A stretch of DNA of 18,934 nucleotides from CAYWNK01 sp047639615 (GCA_047639615.1 JBLIOL010000074.1:1-18934), one strand, 5' to 3'; shown: positions 7,805 to 16,009, numbered from the stretch's first letter. Numbers and translations: made by a program. The notes: a model not told the origin generated them from the sequence alone.

Positions 7805-7969
7805 GACCGCCCCCCTCAAGGCTGATTGACGCTGGACGAATCCGATTGCCATAGGACTCGCCAGTGGGCCACCTAGATGGTCCGGGGCATTCGTCGGGCG
7901 GGTTGCAGACGGTTCTTGAGACCGACTGTGCTCCCTCACTTAATTGCAGGAAGGCGCCCGGGTTGGCGG

Positions 7970-8005
7970 AAAAAAAACTGGCCCAAAACGGTCCTGGGAG
8001 GCCCT
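7970..8005 (-). terminator. Weak terminator-like site after tRNA-Pro
   Basis: On the minus strand a run of eight T (7977-7970) follows imperfect inverted segments rich in GGCC and CCCA/TGGG (about 8005-7978). This could end the tRNA-Pro transcript before the membrane-protein gene. The stem is short and broken, so this is tentative. The rest of 7805-8146 contains short GC hairpins (GCGCC-ATA-GGCGC at 8112-8124) but no gene that I can support. Confidence 0.3.
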
Positions 8006-8146
8006 TCTGGACCTGGACCACCGGGCGACTTGAGCGCGCTTCGGTCGTAAGCCCGCGCCCGACTGCGCTGGGCCCGTCTGTGGTCTGCGCAGGGCGCAGC
8101 GCCAAGGTCTTGCGCCATAGGCGCTTACGCCCGCCCGGGGCGGGGG

Positions 8147-8222
8147 TGGTCGGGGAGACGAGACTCGAACTCGCGACGTGTAGCTCCCAAAGCTACTCCT
8201 CTACCAACTGAGGTACTCCCCG
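8147..8222 (-). tRNA. tRNA-Pro (anticodon TGG)
   Basis: A 76-nt cloverleaf on the minus strand with encoded CCA (8147-8149). The acceptor stem CGGGGAG pairs perfectly with CTCCCCG, giving the C1-G72 pair that is the bacterial tRNA-Pro identity element. The anticodon stem GTAGC/GCTAC closes the loop TTTGGGA, which gives anticodon TGG at 8189-8187. The T-arm contains AGTTCGAGTCT. It is divergent from purD, 117 bp away. Confidence 0.97.
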
Positions 8223-8233
8223 AGGCACGCAGA

Positions 8234-8291
8234 GTACCCGAGACTGGACTCTGGGGCGAGGGGCCTTGGGATCGAAGGGGACCTCGGGTAC
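8234..8291. promoter_or_regulatory. Inverted repeat between tRNA-Pro and purD
   Basis: GTACCCGAG (8234-8242) and CTCGGGTAC (8283-8291) are perfect 9-bp complements separated by 40 bp, followed by a 10-bp palindrome AGACGCGTCT (8308-8317). They occupy most of the 117-bp gap between the divergent tRNA-Pro and purD, so they could be a leader structure or paired protein-binding half-sites. No known purine riboswitch core is recognisable. Confidence 0.35.
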
Positions 8292-8339
8292 CTTTCCCGG
8301 CCCGAGGAGACGCGTCTTGCGGCCCCGGGCACTGCTCAT

Positions 8340-9638
8340 ATGAAAATCCTGGTGCTAGGCAGCGGCGGCCGTGAACACGCCCTGTGCTGGAAAATCGCTC
8401 AATCCCCCCTGGTCAGCGAGGTGCTTTGCGCACCTGGCAATTGCGGCACCGAGGAGGTGGCCCGCAATGTTGAGTTGGATATCACTGACAAGGGCGCCGT
8501 GGTCTCCCTGGCGCGTCGCGAGGACATCGCCCTGGTGGTGATCGGTCCGGAGGATGTTCTGGTAGCCGGGGTGGCGGACGCCCTGCGCGAGGCCGGCGTG
8601 CCGGCCTTCGGTCCGGGCCAAGAGGGTGCCAAGCTGGAAGGCTCGAAGGTCTACTCCAAGGACTTCCTCGAGCGCCATCGCATCCCTACGGGGAAAGCTC
8701 GTAACTTCGACCGTTCCGGGCAAGCCAAGGGTTACTTGGAAGGCGTGGAGGAGTGGCCCCTGGTGATCAAGGCTGACGGCCTGGCCGCCGGCAAGGGCGT
8801 GTACGTGGTCAAGAACCTTGAGGAAGGTCGTGCAGCGGTCGACGCCATCATGGAAGAGCGCCGCCACGGCAAGTCCGGCGAGCACATCCTGATCGAGGAG
8901 TTCCTTGCGGGAGAGGAGGCTAGCGTCTTCGCCATCACCGACGGCAGCACCATCGCCATTCTCGAGGTCGTTCAAGACCACAAGCAAGTAGGCGAGGGCG
9001 ACACGGGTCCGAACACGGGCGGCATGGGCGTCTACTCGCCGGTGCCGAGCCTCAACTCGCGCATGTACAAGCAGATCGAACAACGCATCCTCGTGCCCAC
9101 GGTGCACGCCCTGCGCCAGGAGGGCATCGCCTATCAGGGCGTGCTCTTCGTGGGCTTGATGCTCACCGATAGCGGCCCGCAGGTCATCGAGTACAACGTG
9201 CGCTTCGGTGACCCCGAGTGCCAGGCGCTCATGCGTCGCATGAAGTCCGACGTGGTGCCGATTCTGCTGGCAGCTGCCACCAGCGACATGGAGAGCCTCG
9301 AAGCTCCCGAGTGGGACCCGCGTTCGGTGGTGGGCGTGGTGGCTGCGGCCGCCGGCTATCCCGGCACTCCCCAGAAGGGCGACTTGATCGAAGGCCTCGA
9401 GGCCGCCAATCGAGTGGAGGACGTGGTCGTCTTCCATGCGGGCACCAAGCCCAAGGCCCAGGGCGTAGTTACCAATGGGGGCCGCGTACTGTGCGTGACC
9501 GCCCTGGCTGACGATATGGAAGCAGCGCGAGGGAAGGCCTATGAGGCCTACGATCGCATTCGCTGGGATGGTAAATTCTGCCGCCGAGACATCGGCACCC
9601 GCAACCAGCCGCCCGCCACCACAGCTGACGCCCGCTAG
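8340..9638 (+). CDS. purD: Phosphoribosylamine-glycine ligase (GAR synthetase)
   Basis: A 432-residue cytosolic ATP-grasp enzyme that joins glycine to phosphoribosylamine, the second step of purine synthesis. The ATG at 8340 gives MKILVLGSGGREHAL, the standard N-terminus. Further signatures are GSKVYSKDF (101-109), the glycine-rich ATP loop VIKADGLAAGKGV (142-154), GEGDTGPNTGGMGVYSP (218-234) and EYNVRFGDPECQ (284-295). Length is normal for the family. No clear Shine-Dalgarno precedes the ATG. The Fur-family gene follows after 40 bp on the same strand; other purine genes (purL, purQ) are nearby on the opposite strand. Confidence 0.97.
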   Translation: MKILVLGSGGREHALCWKIAQSPLVSEVLCAPGNCGTEEVARNVELDITDKGAVVSLARREDIALVVIGPEDVLVAGVADALREAGVPAFGPGQEGAKLEGSKVYSKDFLERHRIPTGKARNFDRSGQAKGYLEGVEEWPLVIKADGLAAGKGVYVVKNLEEGRAAVDAIMEERRHGKSGEHILIEEFLAGEEASVFAITDGSTIAILEVVQDHKQVGEGDTGPNTGGMGVYSPVPSLNSRMYKQIEQRILVPTVHALRQEGIAYQGVLFVGLMLTDSGPQVIEYNVRFGDPECQALMRRMKSDVVPILLAAATSDMESLEAPEWDPRSVVGVVAAAAGYPGTPQKGDLIEGLEAANRVEDVVVFHAGTKPKAQGVVTNGGRVLCVTALADDMEAARGKAYEAYDRIRWDGKFCRRDIGTRNQPPATTADAR

Positions 9639-9678
9639 TTCGGTCGTCCTTCCTGCCCTAAATACTGTGCCGCCCGTG

Positions 9679-10119
9679 ATGAACCATGCCGCCATCGTCA
9701 AGCGCTTCGAGGAGCACCTGCGCACGAACGATCTGCGTCTGACGCCCCAGCGCAGGCGCATCTTCGACCGCGTCTTTGGGACCCATGAGCACTTCTCAGC
9801 GGAGACGCTCTATGGCTGGTTGTCCGGGGAAGAGGGCGCGCGCGTTTCCCGAGCCACCGTCTATCGCACGCTCGACATGTTGGCCAAGGGCGGCTTCGTG
9901 GAGTCCATGGACTCCGGTCAAGGCGAGCAGGTCTACGAGCACGTGCTCGGACACAAGCACCACGACCACATGATCTGCGAGAGCTGCGGGAAGATCGAGG
10001 AGTTCCACGACGACCGCATTGAGGAGCTGCAGCAGCAAGCCGCCGCCGCGCGGGGCTTCGAGGTACGCAGTCACGTGCACCGCCTTATGGGACAGTGCCG
10101 CAGCTGCGCCAGCGAGTAG
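9679..10119 (+). CDS. Fur-family metal-responsive repressor
   Basis: A 146-residue DNA-binding protein. The N-terminal winged helix includes LTPQRRRIFD (21-30) and the recognition segment VSRATVYRTLDML (56-68). The C-terminal dimerisation half carries the His cluster GHKHHDH (91-97) and two Cys pairs, Cys100/Cys103 (CESC) and Cys140/Cys143 (CRSC), the structural zinc site seen in Fur, Zur and PerR. The sequence does not decide between iron, zinc and peroxide sensing. The ATG at 9679 is chosen because it gives the usual Fur N-terminus; upstream codons overlap purD in another frame. It may share the purD transcript or use a TAAATACT-like -10 in the 40-bp gap. Confidence 0.93.
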   Translation: MNHAAIVKRFEEHLRTNDLRLTPQRRRIFDRVFGTHEHFSAETLYGWLSGEEGARVSRATVYRTLDMLAKGGFVESMDSGQGEQVYEHVLGHKHHDHMICESCGKIEEFHDDRIEELQQQAAAARGFEVRSHVHRLMGQCRSCASE

Positions 10120-10162
10120 AGCTCGCAGGCGCAGCGCGTTAGCCCGCTATGGGCGACTGCCG

Positions 10163-10564
10163 TTACCTATCCAGTGAGTGGCGGATGCGGAAGGCGATGT
10201 CGCTGGCCAGCTCGTTCTCGTAGGTCAATGCTCGCTTGGCCATGACCTGAACCTTGGTCTCGTTAATGTCGAAGGCTTCGACACGCACGTAGATCATGCT
10301 TCCGTCGACGACCGCTTCCAGCGTGCGCTGGGCTTCGTCGGTCTTGATCGGATCCATGGAGAGGTTGTTCACCACCCGCTTCGCAGCGACCCACGACGAG
10401 CCCACGTCACCGGGGACGTAGTAGGAGACGGAGTTGTCCATGAACTCCTGGCTGATGGCCACGCCCACTCCGGCGACGGCGATGGCCGCGCAGCTGGGGA
10501 GGCTGCCGAGCAGTACGCCGGCCAGGGCCAGACGTATACCTGTGCTCTTGATGGGGAAGCGCAC
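10163..10564 (-). CDS. DUF3568-like lipoprotein (second of tandem pair)
   Basis: A 133-residue protein starting with GTG at 10564, preceded by AAGGAG seven bases upstream. The signal peptide ends at SLPSC with lipidated Cys25, so it is probably anchored in a membrane. The mature part begins with a small Ala/Gly/Val segment (AAIAVAGVGVAI), then a region of about 85 residues with the DUF3568 pattern: an aromatic-rich start (YYVPGDVGSSW), VVNNLSMD, and a beta segment ending in KVQVMAKRAL. The GTG shares one base with the TAG stop of the upstream gene, which implies translational coupling. The role is unknown. It resembles its neighbour in layout and is probably an old paralogue. Confidence 0.8.
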   Translation of the reverse strand: MRFPIKSTGIRLALAGVLLGSLPSCAAIAVAGVGVAISQEFMDNSVSYYVPGDVGSSWVAAKRVVNNLSMDPIKTDEAQRTLEAVVDGSMIYVRVEAFDINETKVQVMAKRALTYENELASDIAFRIRHSLDR

Positions 10565-11034
10565 TAGCGTCTCCTTGCCATAGCGGCCGTGGGGACAGCG
10601 CTGGAATCGCGCCGGATAGCTTTGAGGTCGTTGGTGATGCGATCCAGCACCAGGGCGGAAAGCTCTGCGTTGTACAGCAGGGCCTTCTCACCGCGGACTC
10701 GGATCTCGGTCTCGCCAACAGCGATTTCGCGTACCTGGATGGTCACGTTGCCGTAGTCCACCAGGGTTCTGGCGGCCATCAGGTCGTCATCGCGGTGAAT
10801 CAGAGCGCCGGTCATGTTCGAGAGCGTGGAGAGCGAGCTCTTGTAGACCAGTTCGGGATCCACGGGCAGGATGGCGGCTTGGGCGCGATCGTGGAAGTCA
10901 TCGGAGAGCACCATGGCTCCCACAGTGACCGCCGCGGCGGCGCAGCCTCCAGCCAGACTGGACCCTAGGAAGAGGGCGCAGAGGAGGATCGGAAGAGGGA
11001 GACTTTTTGTTCGTTGCCGGATCATGGCGTGCAT
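10564..11034 (-). CDS. DUF3568-like lipoprotein (first of tandem pair)
   Basis: A 156-residue protein. Hydrophobic residues 12-28 lead to LAGGC, a lipobox with Cys31, followed by an Ala/Val stretch (AAAAVTVGAMVL). The DUF3568-type region then runs about residues 45-140 (LPVDPELVYKSSLSTLSNM, then TIQVREIAVGETEIRVRG). The ATG at 11034 is used; another ATG at 11025 is equally possible and no clear ribosome-binding site separates them. It lies 47 bp after the purQ stop on the same strand, so it may be read through from the purine genes, although a functional link is not evident. Its stop overlaps the start of the next lipoprotein gene by one base. Confidence 0.8.
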   Translation of the reverse strand: MHAMIRQRTKSLPLPILLCALFLGSSLAGGCAAAAVTVGAMVLSDDFHDRAQAAILPVDPELVYKSSLSTLSNMTGALIHRDDDLMAARTLVDYGNVTIQVREIAVGETEIRVRGEKALLYNAELSALVLDRITNDLKAIRRDSSAVPTAAMARRR

Positions 11035-11081
11035 CGGATCGGGGTGCGGAGTGGCTCGGAGAGCGAGCCATACAACCGAAC

Positions 11082-11864
11082 CTAGGAATCCGCGCCTGCC
11101 ACTTCCACCATGCGTCGATAGAAGGCCTGACCTTCCCCCTCTTTACGGCGTTTGAGCCGTGTCCACTGCGGGTGATTCCAACTATCGAGATTCCGCTCGG
11201 GGTGCGGCATCAAACCGAGCACGCGACCGCTCGGATCGCAGATGCCTGCGATATGTCCCACAGAGCCGTTTGGATCGGCGGGGTAGTCGGGCTCGGAGCC
11301 GTCTTCATTGACGTAGCGCAGGGCGATCTGGCCGGCTTGCTCGAGCTCATTCAGGGCCTCGTCTGAGAGCACGCTGAAGCGACCCTCGGCGTGGGCCACC
11401 GGCACGGGGACGCGCTCGCCGGGCTCGAGCCAGGCGCAGTTGGAGGTGTCGCTCTGCATGTGGACCCAGCGGCACTCGTAGTGATTCGAGGCGTTGGCGT
11501 AGAGGGCGATGGTGCGCTCCTCGGGAGCCCGATCGGGCTGGAAGATGCCGGACTCCACCAGCACCTGGAAGCCGTTGCAGACGCCCAGGGCTAGGCCGCC
11601 GCGCTCCACGTGCGCGCGCAGCTGGTCGCGCAGCCTGGTGCGGATCTCGGAGCCCCAGACGCGACCGGCAGCCAGGTCATCGCCGTAGCTGAAGCCGCCG
11701 GCGAAGACCAGGATCGAATAGGGGTCCAGGCGCGAGGGATCCTCGAGCACGCGGTCCCCGTGCAGGATGTCCGTGGCGGCGCCGCCACGCTCCAGGGCGC
11801 GGGCGGTTTCCACCTCGCAGTTGGTGCCGGAGGTGCGTAGGACGAGAGCTTTGGGCTGGGTCAT
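11082..11864 (-). CDS. purQ: FGAM synthase glutaminase subunit
   Basis: A 260-residue class I glutamine amidotransferase that supplies ammonia to PurL for converting FGAR to FGAM. The nucleophile is Cys96 in GVCNGFQ and the partner residues are His221 and Glu223 in LMPHPERN. The N-terminal VFAGGFSYGDDL (53-64) is the family glutaminase signature. It is slightly longer than the compact PurQ of Bacillus type. The ATG at 11864 gives the expected start MTQPKALVLRTSGTNCE; the frame stays open upstream into purL but that part is a shadow. It begins 11 nt after the purL stop, indicating one operon. No separate purS is present because the PurS function appears fused into PurL. Confidence 0.96.
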   Translation of the reverse strand: MTQPKALVLRTSGTNCEVETARALERGGAATDILHGDRVLEDPSRLDPYSILVFAGGFSYGDDLAAGRVWGSEIRTRLRDQLRAHVERGGLALGVCNGFQVLVESGIFQPDRAPEERTIALYANASNHYECRWVHMQSDTSNCAWLEPGERVPVPVAHAEGRFSVLSDEALNELEQAGQIALRYVNEDGSEPDYPADPNGSVGHIAGICDPSGRVLGLMPHPERNLDSWNHPQWTRLKRRKEGEGQAFYRRMVEVAGADS

Positions 11865-11875
11865 GGGTAGTGGGC

Positions 11876-14815
11876 TCAGCCCGAGAAGCCAGAGTGGAAG
11901 GCGGTACGGATCTGGTCGACGGTGACGTCCAGCACAGGGCGGCCGTGGTCGCCCTTGATACGCAGGTGGCCGCTGGTGGTAAAGCGACCCATAGGGGTCA
12001 CAGCGATACCCATCAGCTTGTTCTGCAGGTTGTATTTCTTGCCGGGCTCGATCTCCACCAGGAAGCGCGAGCAACTCTCGGAGAAGAGCAGGGTGGTGGT
12101 GGTGTCGTAGCCGGCCGGGTATTCGTCGTGATCGATGGTCCCCAGGTCAAGGTCAGCCCCAAGTCCGCCGCCCATGCACATTTCGGCCACGGCCACAGCC
12201 AAGCCGCCCTCGGACAGGTCGTGGCAGGCCACGATCTGCTTGAGCTTCATGGCCGCGTGCACACGCTTGAAGGTGTCGGAGGCGTAGGCGAAGTCCGGAC
12301 GCGGCACCGTGCCGCCGTCGAGGTCCAGCATGGCGTGCAGTTCGGAACCGCCTAGCTCAGGCTTGGTGATGCCCACCAAGCAGATCAGGTTGCCGGCCTT
12401 CTTGGCGTCGGAGGAAACCACCGAGGCCACGTTGGGCACCATGGCCATGGAGGACACGTAGAGCGTCGGCGGGATCGACAGGGTCGTGTCGCCGACGCGG
12501 TACTCGTTGTTGAGCGAATCCTTGCCGCTGATGAAGGGCGCGCTGTAGCCCATGGCCGCGTTGTAGCAACCCTTGGCAGCCTCTACCAGGGAACCCAGGC
12601 GGTCGGGTAGATCGCAGTTGCCCCAGGAGAAGTTGTCCAAGAGGCAGGTACGTTCCGGGTCGCCGTAGGAGCAGACCACGTTGCGCATGGCTTCGTCGAT
12701 GACCGCCTCCGCCATGGAGCGCGGATCCAAGCGACCGTAGCGCGGGTTGGCGCCGTTGCCGAGGGCCACGCCCTTCTTGCTATCGGGCAGGGGCTTTAGC
12801 ACCACGCCGTCCGAAGGGGCGTCGGCCTCTACGCCGCACATGGCCTTGATCACACTCGTGCCCTGCACCTCGTGGTCGTACTGACGCACGATCCATTCCT
12901 TGCTGGCGACGCCGTCGCGGCCGAGCATTTCCAGCAGGGTCGCGCTGGCGTCATCGAGCGTCGGCGCACCCGAATCCACGATTTCAGGGTTCTTCCAGGT
13001 GGCCTTGCGCGTGGGCCGCGGGGTGCCCTCGTGCAGGAAGTGCATGTCGAGATCGGCGACTTCTAGATCGCCGTGGCGTAGCACCAGGCGGCCCGTGTCG
13101 GTGAAGGTTCCGATGGCCGTGGCCTCCACGTCCTCGTCGGCGAAGACCGCGATGCAGGCTTCCAGATCCTCGGGCGGAACCCCGAGCACCATGCGCTCCT
13201 GGGCTTCCGAAATCCAAGTCTCCTCAGGGGAGAGACCGGGGTACTTGAGCGGTACGAGAGCGAGGTCGACTTCGGCGCCACACTCGGCGCCCATCTCGCC
13301 CACGGCGGAGGATAGTCCGCCCGCACCGCAGTCGGTTAGGCCGCGGAAGAGGCCCGCGTCGCGCGCGCGCAGCAGGCCTTCGCAGACCTTCTTCTCGGTG
13401 ATCGGATCACCGATCTGCACGGAGGCGGCCGAGGTCGTCTCGGAGTCCTCATCCAACTCGATGGACGAGAAAGTAGCGCCGTGGATACCGTCGCGTCCCG
13501 TGCGTCCGCCGACCACCAGGATGATGTCCCCCGGGATGACTTCCTTGGTGGCGGCACTGCGCGGCATGAGGCCCACCGTGCCGGCGTAGACCAGCGGGTT
13601 GGCCACGTAGCCCTCGTGAAACCAGACACCGCCGGATACGGTCGGGATGCCCATGCGGTTGCCGTAGTCGCGCACGCCGCTGACCACGCCGCGCAGCACG
13701 CGGGCGGGGGGCAGGGAGCCCTTGGGTAGCTTCTCCTCCGGCAGGTCCGGCGGACCCACAAAGAAGGCGTTGGTGTTCGCGATCGGGCGCGCGCCCTTGC
13801 CTACGCCGAGAATGTCGCGGATCACGCCGCCGATGCCCGTGCCGGCGCCGCCGTAGGGATCGATGGCGCTGGGGTGATTGTGGGTCTCGACCTTGAAGGC
13901 CAGGTCCCAGCCCTTGCCGCCATCCTTGTCGGAGACGAGATCAGGCTCGAACTCGACGATGCCGGCGTTGTCGTGGAAGACGCTGATGCACCAGGGCTTG
14001 TCCAGCTCGTGGGTGGCGGCAGCGATGGTGGTCTTCAGCAGGTTGTCGATGACCTCGCCGTCCATCTCGATGATGCCGCGGAAGGTCTTGTGCTGGCAGT
14101 GCTCGCTCCAGGTCTGGGCCAGGGTCTCGAGCTCGGCCGAGGTGGGGTTGCGGCCGGCATCCTTGTAGTGATCCTTGATGCACTGCATCTCGATCAAGTT
14201 GAGGCTCAGCATGCCGTCTTTGGAGAGCCTCTGCAGCTCCTCGTCCGAAGCCTCCAGCAGGGGCACGTGCACCACGCCGTGATCGGGCGTCGCGCCCGGA
14301 TGGCCGTAGTGCAAGGACTCGTCCGCTAGGTTGAGCGTGTCGATGGTCACGTTGCCGAGCACCTGGCTCGCCAGGGTGAGCAGCGCCGCTTCGTCGATGT
14401 CGCCGGTGAACTCCCAGGCCGAGAAGGTCTGCACCGGACCGCTCACATCGGTGGGCAGCAGCTCCGCCTTGCGCGCGGCACGTTCCAGGGTGCGGGCCAC
14501 CGCATCCATGACACCCGGGCGCCGGGCTACCAGCACGCGCCGGGCTTCCCCGGCGGGCGGGGCCTCTCCGGGGGCGTAGGTACGGGCGTCATCCAGCACC
14601 GGATCGGCCAGCAGTTGGCTCACCAGCTGCTGTACAGCACTGTCCTCCAGCTCACCGGGCAGCAGGTAGCCACGGCCCAGGCGGGCGCGCAGGGTGCCTC
14701 CCAGGCCTAGCTGAGCGGCTGCGGTCTGCACGTGGACCCCTTCAGGGTCGTTGACGGCGGGGCGACGGAAGACCTCGATGCGCCAGGGGGGGGCCGGCGC
14801 GGCGGAAACGGTCAT
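11876..14815 (-). CDS. purL: FGAM synthase large subunit with fused PurS-like repeats
   Basis: A 979-residue ATP-dependent enzyme that makes FGAM from FGAR with ammonia from PurQ. Small PurL proteins are about 740 residues and the fused proteobacterial enzyme about 1,300, so this is intermediate. Residues 11-78 (WRIEVFRRPAVNDPEGVHV, later LLADPVLDD) look like PurS. Residues 92-163 (RRVLVARRPGVMDAVARTL, later VTIDTLNL) look like a second PurS repeat, matching the PurS-dimer-like head of large PurL. The linker and catalytic core follow: SEHCQHK (237-243) with the conserved His, then KVETHNHPSAIDP (308-320) and GGAGTGIGGVIRD (322-334). The glutaminase domain is absent and encoded by the next gene, purQ. 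Start ATG at 14815. Confidence 0.95.
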   Translation of the reverse strand: MTVSAAPAPPWRIEVFRRPAVNDPEGVHVQTAAAQLGLGGTLRARLGRGYLLPGELEDSAVQQLVSQLLADPVLDDARTYAPGEAPPAGEARRVLVARRPGVMDAVARTLERAARKAELLPTDVSGPVQTFSAWEFTGDIDEAALLTLASQVLGNVTIDTLNLADESLHYGHPGATPDHGVVHVPLLEASDEELQRLSKDGMLSLNLIEMQCIKDHYKDAGRNPTSAELETLAQTWSEHCQHKTFRGIIEMDGEVIDNLLKTTIAAATHELDKPWCISVFHDNAGIVEFEPDLVSDKDGGKGWDLAFKVETHNHPSAIDPYGGAGTGIGGVIRDILGVGKGARPIANTNAFFVGPPDLPEEKLPKGSLPPARVLRGVVSGVRDYGNRMGIPTVSGGVWFHEGYVANPLVYAGTVGLMPRSAATKEVIPGDIILVVGGRTGRDGIHGATFSSIELDEDSETTSAASVQIGDPITEKKVCEGLLRARDAGLFRGLTDCGAGGLSSAVGEMGAECGAEVDLALVPLKYPGLSPEETWISEAQERMVLGVPPEDLEACIAVFADEDVEATAIGTFTDTGRLVLRHGDLEVADLDMHFLHEGTPRPTRKATWKNPEIVDSGAPTLDDASATLLEMLGRDGVASKEWIVRQYDHEVQGTSVIKAMCGVEADAPSDGVVLKPLPDSKKGVALGNGANPRYGRLDPRSMAEAVIDEAMRNVVCSYGDPERTCLLDNFSWGNCDLPDRLGSLVEAAKGCYNAAMGYSAPFISGKDSLNNEYRVGDTTLSIPPTLYVSSMAMVPNVASVVSSDAKKAGNLICLVGITKPELGGSELHAMLDLDGGTVPRPDFAYASDTFKRVHAAMKLKQIVACHDLSEGGLAVAVAEMCMGGGLGADLDLGTIDHDEYPAGYDTTTTLLFSESCSRFLVEIEPGKKYNLQNKLMGIAVTPMGRFTTSGHLRIKGDHGRPVLDVTVDQIRTAFHSGFSG

Positions 14816-14970
14816 GGTTATGCTGTCTAGCCTAGAGTCGTGGGACGGGGCAGGAAGGCTGCCATTCTAGTCATCGAAGCAGCAGGATTCGACGACTCCT
14901 GGGCGTCCTTCGAGAACAGAGCTTGCAGGGGGACGTAGGGGCCCTGAACAATAGGGGCCTGGTGGCCCTG

Positions 14971-14988
14971 TCGGGCCGGCCGGCCCGA
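14971..14988. promoter_or_regulatory. 18-bp perfect palindrome upstream of accA
   Basis: TCGGGCCGGCCGGCCCGA reads the same on both strands, 33 bp before the accA ATG in the 206-bp gap between divergent purL and accA. Such symmetry suits a dimeric repressor site or a hairpin. Two direct copies of TAGGGGCC (14936-14943 and 14952-14959) lie just upstream. GC-rich palindromes also arise by chance in such DNA, so function is unproven. No other gene is seen in 14816-15021. Confidence 0.4.
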
Positions 14989-15021
14989 TCCTCCACCGAC
15001 AGTCAACCGTAGCGATTTCCC

Positions 15022-16008
15022 ATGAGCATTAAGAGCAGCCCCGTCGGCATGAACTTCGAAGCCCCGGTCCAGGAGATCGAGGCCCAGCTGGCAGAGTTGG
15101 AGGAACTGGGCAAAAGCACCCAGCTCGATATCTCTAGCGAGGTCGAGGCCATGCGCGCCAAGCTGGCCCACGCGATCGAGTCCACCTACGCCAATCTCTC
15201 CGCTTGGGACCAGGTGCGCGTGGCGCGCCACCAGGATCGCCCGGTGGTCAGCGACTACATCGCTCAGCTCTTCGACGACTTCTTCGAACTCCACGGAGAC
15301 AAGACCTTCGGGGATGACCCGGCCATGGTCACCGGCTTCGCCAGCCTGCAGGGGCGCCGCTTCCTGCTCGTCGGCCATCGCAAGGGAACCACCACGAAAG
15401 AGCGCCTAGAGTGCAATTTCGGCTGCGCTCACCCGGAGGGCTACCGCAAGGCCCTGCGCAAGATGAAGCTGGCTGAGAAGCTCGGCCTGCCGATCGTGAC
15501 CATGATCAATACGCCGGGTGCCTACCCCGGCATCGGCGCTGAGGAGCGCGGTCAAGCCGCTGCCATCGCCGAGAACATCCTGCAGATGTTCAGCCTGCGC
15601 ACGCCGATTATCACGGTGGTCATCGGCGAGGGTGGCTCCGGTGGTGCCCTGGGCATCGGCATCGCGGACCGCGTGCTGATGATGCAGTACGCCTACTACT
15701 CCGTGATCAGCCCCGAGGGCTGCGCGGCCATCCTTTGGAAGGACGCCGAACGTACACCTGAGGCCGCCGAGGCCCTGGGCCTGACCGCCGACACCCTCTC
15801 CGGGCTCAAGATCATCGACGATGTGGTGCCTGAGCCCCCTGGCGGCGCCCACCGCGACCGTGAGCAGGCCCTCAAGAACATGGGCCGGGCCCTGATGGAC
15901 CACCTGGATGAGCTGGCTGAGGTCCCGATCGACGATCTGGTGGCCCAGCGCCGGGAGAAATTCCGCCGCATCGCCGCCATCGAGGACCGCTTCCCGGTGG
16001 TTGGGTAG
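15022..16008 (+). CDS. accA: Acetyl-CoA carboxylase carboxyltransferase subunit alpha
   Basis: A 328-residue cytosolic subunit that, with AccD, moves the carboxyl group from biotin carboxyl carrier protein to acetyl-CoA, making malonyl-CoA for fatty acids. Typical sequences are visible: helical N-terminus EAPVQEIEAQLAELEEL, GHRKG (118-122), NTPGAYPG (163-170, where many homologues have DTPGAYPG), GEGGSGGALG (202-211) and PEGCAAILWKD (231-241). The length fits the family. The ATG at 15022 is used; Met10 at 15049 would also give a normal N-terminus. No accD lies nearby, as is common outside operons that pair them. It is divergent from purL and followed by a hairpin terminator candidate. Confidence 0.96.
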   Translation: MSIKSSPVGMNFEAPVQEIEAQLAELEELGKSTQLDISSEVEAMRAKLAHAIESTYANLSAWDQVRVARHQDRPVVSDYIAQLFDDFFELHGDKTFGDDPAMVTGFASLQGRRFLLVGHRKGTTTKERLECNFGCAHPEGYRKALRKMKLAEKLGLPIVTMINTPGAYPGIGAEERGQAAAIAENILQMFSLRTPIITVVIGEGGSGGALGIGIADRVLMMQYAYYSVISPEGCAAILWKDAERTPEAAEALGLTADTLSGLKIIDDVVPEPPGGAHRDREQALKNMGRALMDHLDELAEVPIDDLVAQRREKFRRIAAIEDRFPVVG

Positions 16009-16009
16009 C

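Noticed and set aside
6375..8105. Very long alternative reading frame on the minus strand across the membrane-protein gene
   Set aside because: It is out of frame with the supported gene, rich in Arg, Pro and Gly, with no domain or membrane pattern; a GC-rich shadow frame.
8355..9761. 468-residue frame antisense to purD
   Set aside because: Antisense to a clear purD; composition is the typical His/Ala/Gly shadow and no motif is visible.
11865..12074. Longer purQ start
   Set aside because: The upstream frame lies inside purL in another frame and the normal PurQ N-terminus begins at 11864.
14923..14952. Possible accA promoter TTGCAG with AACAAT
   Set aside because: Matches the consensus poorly at both boxes (3 of 6 and 4 of 6).
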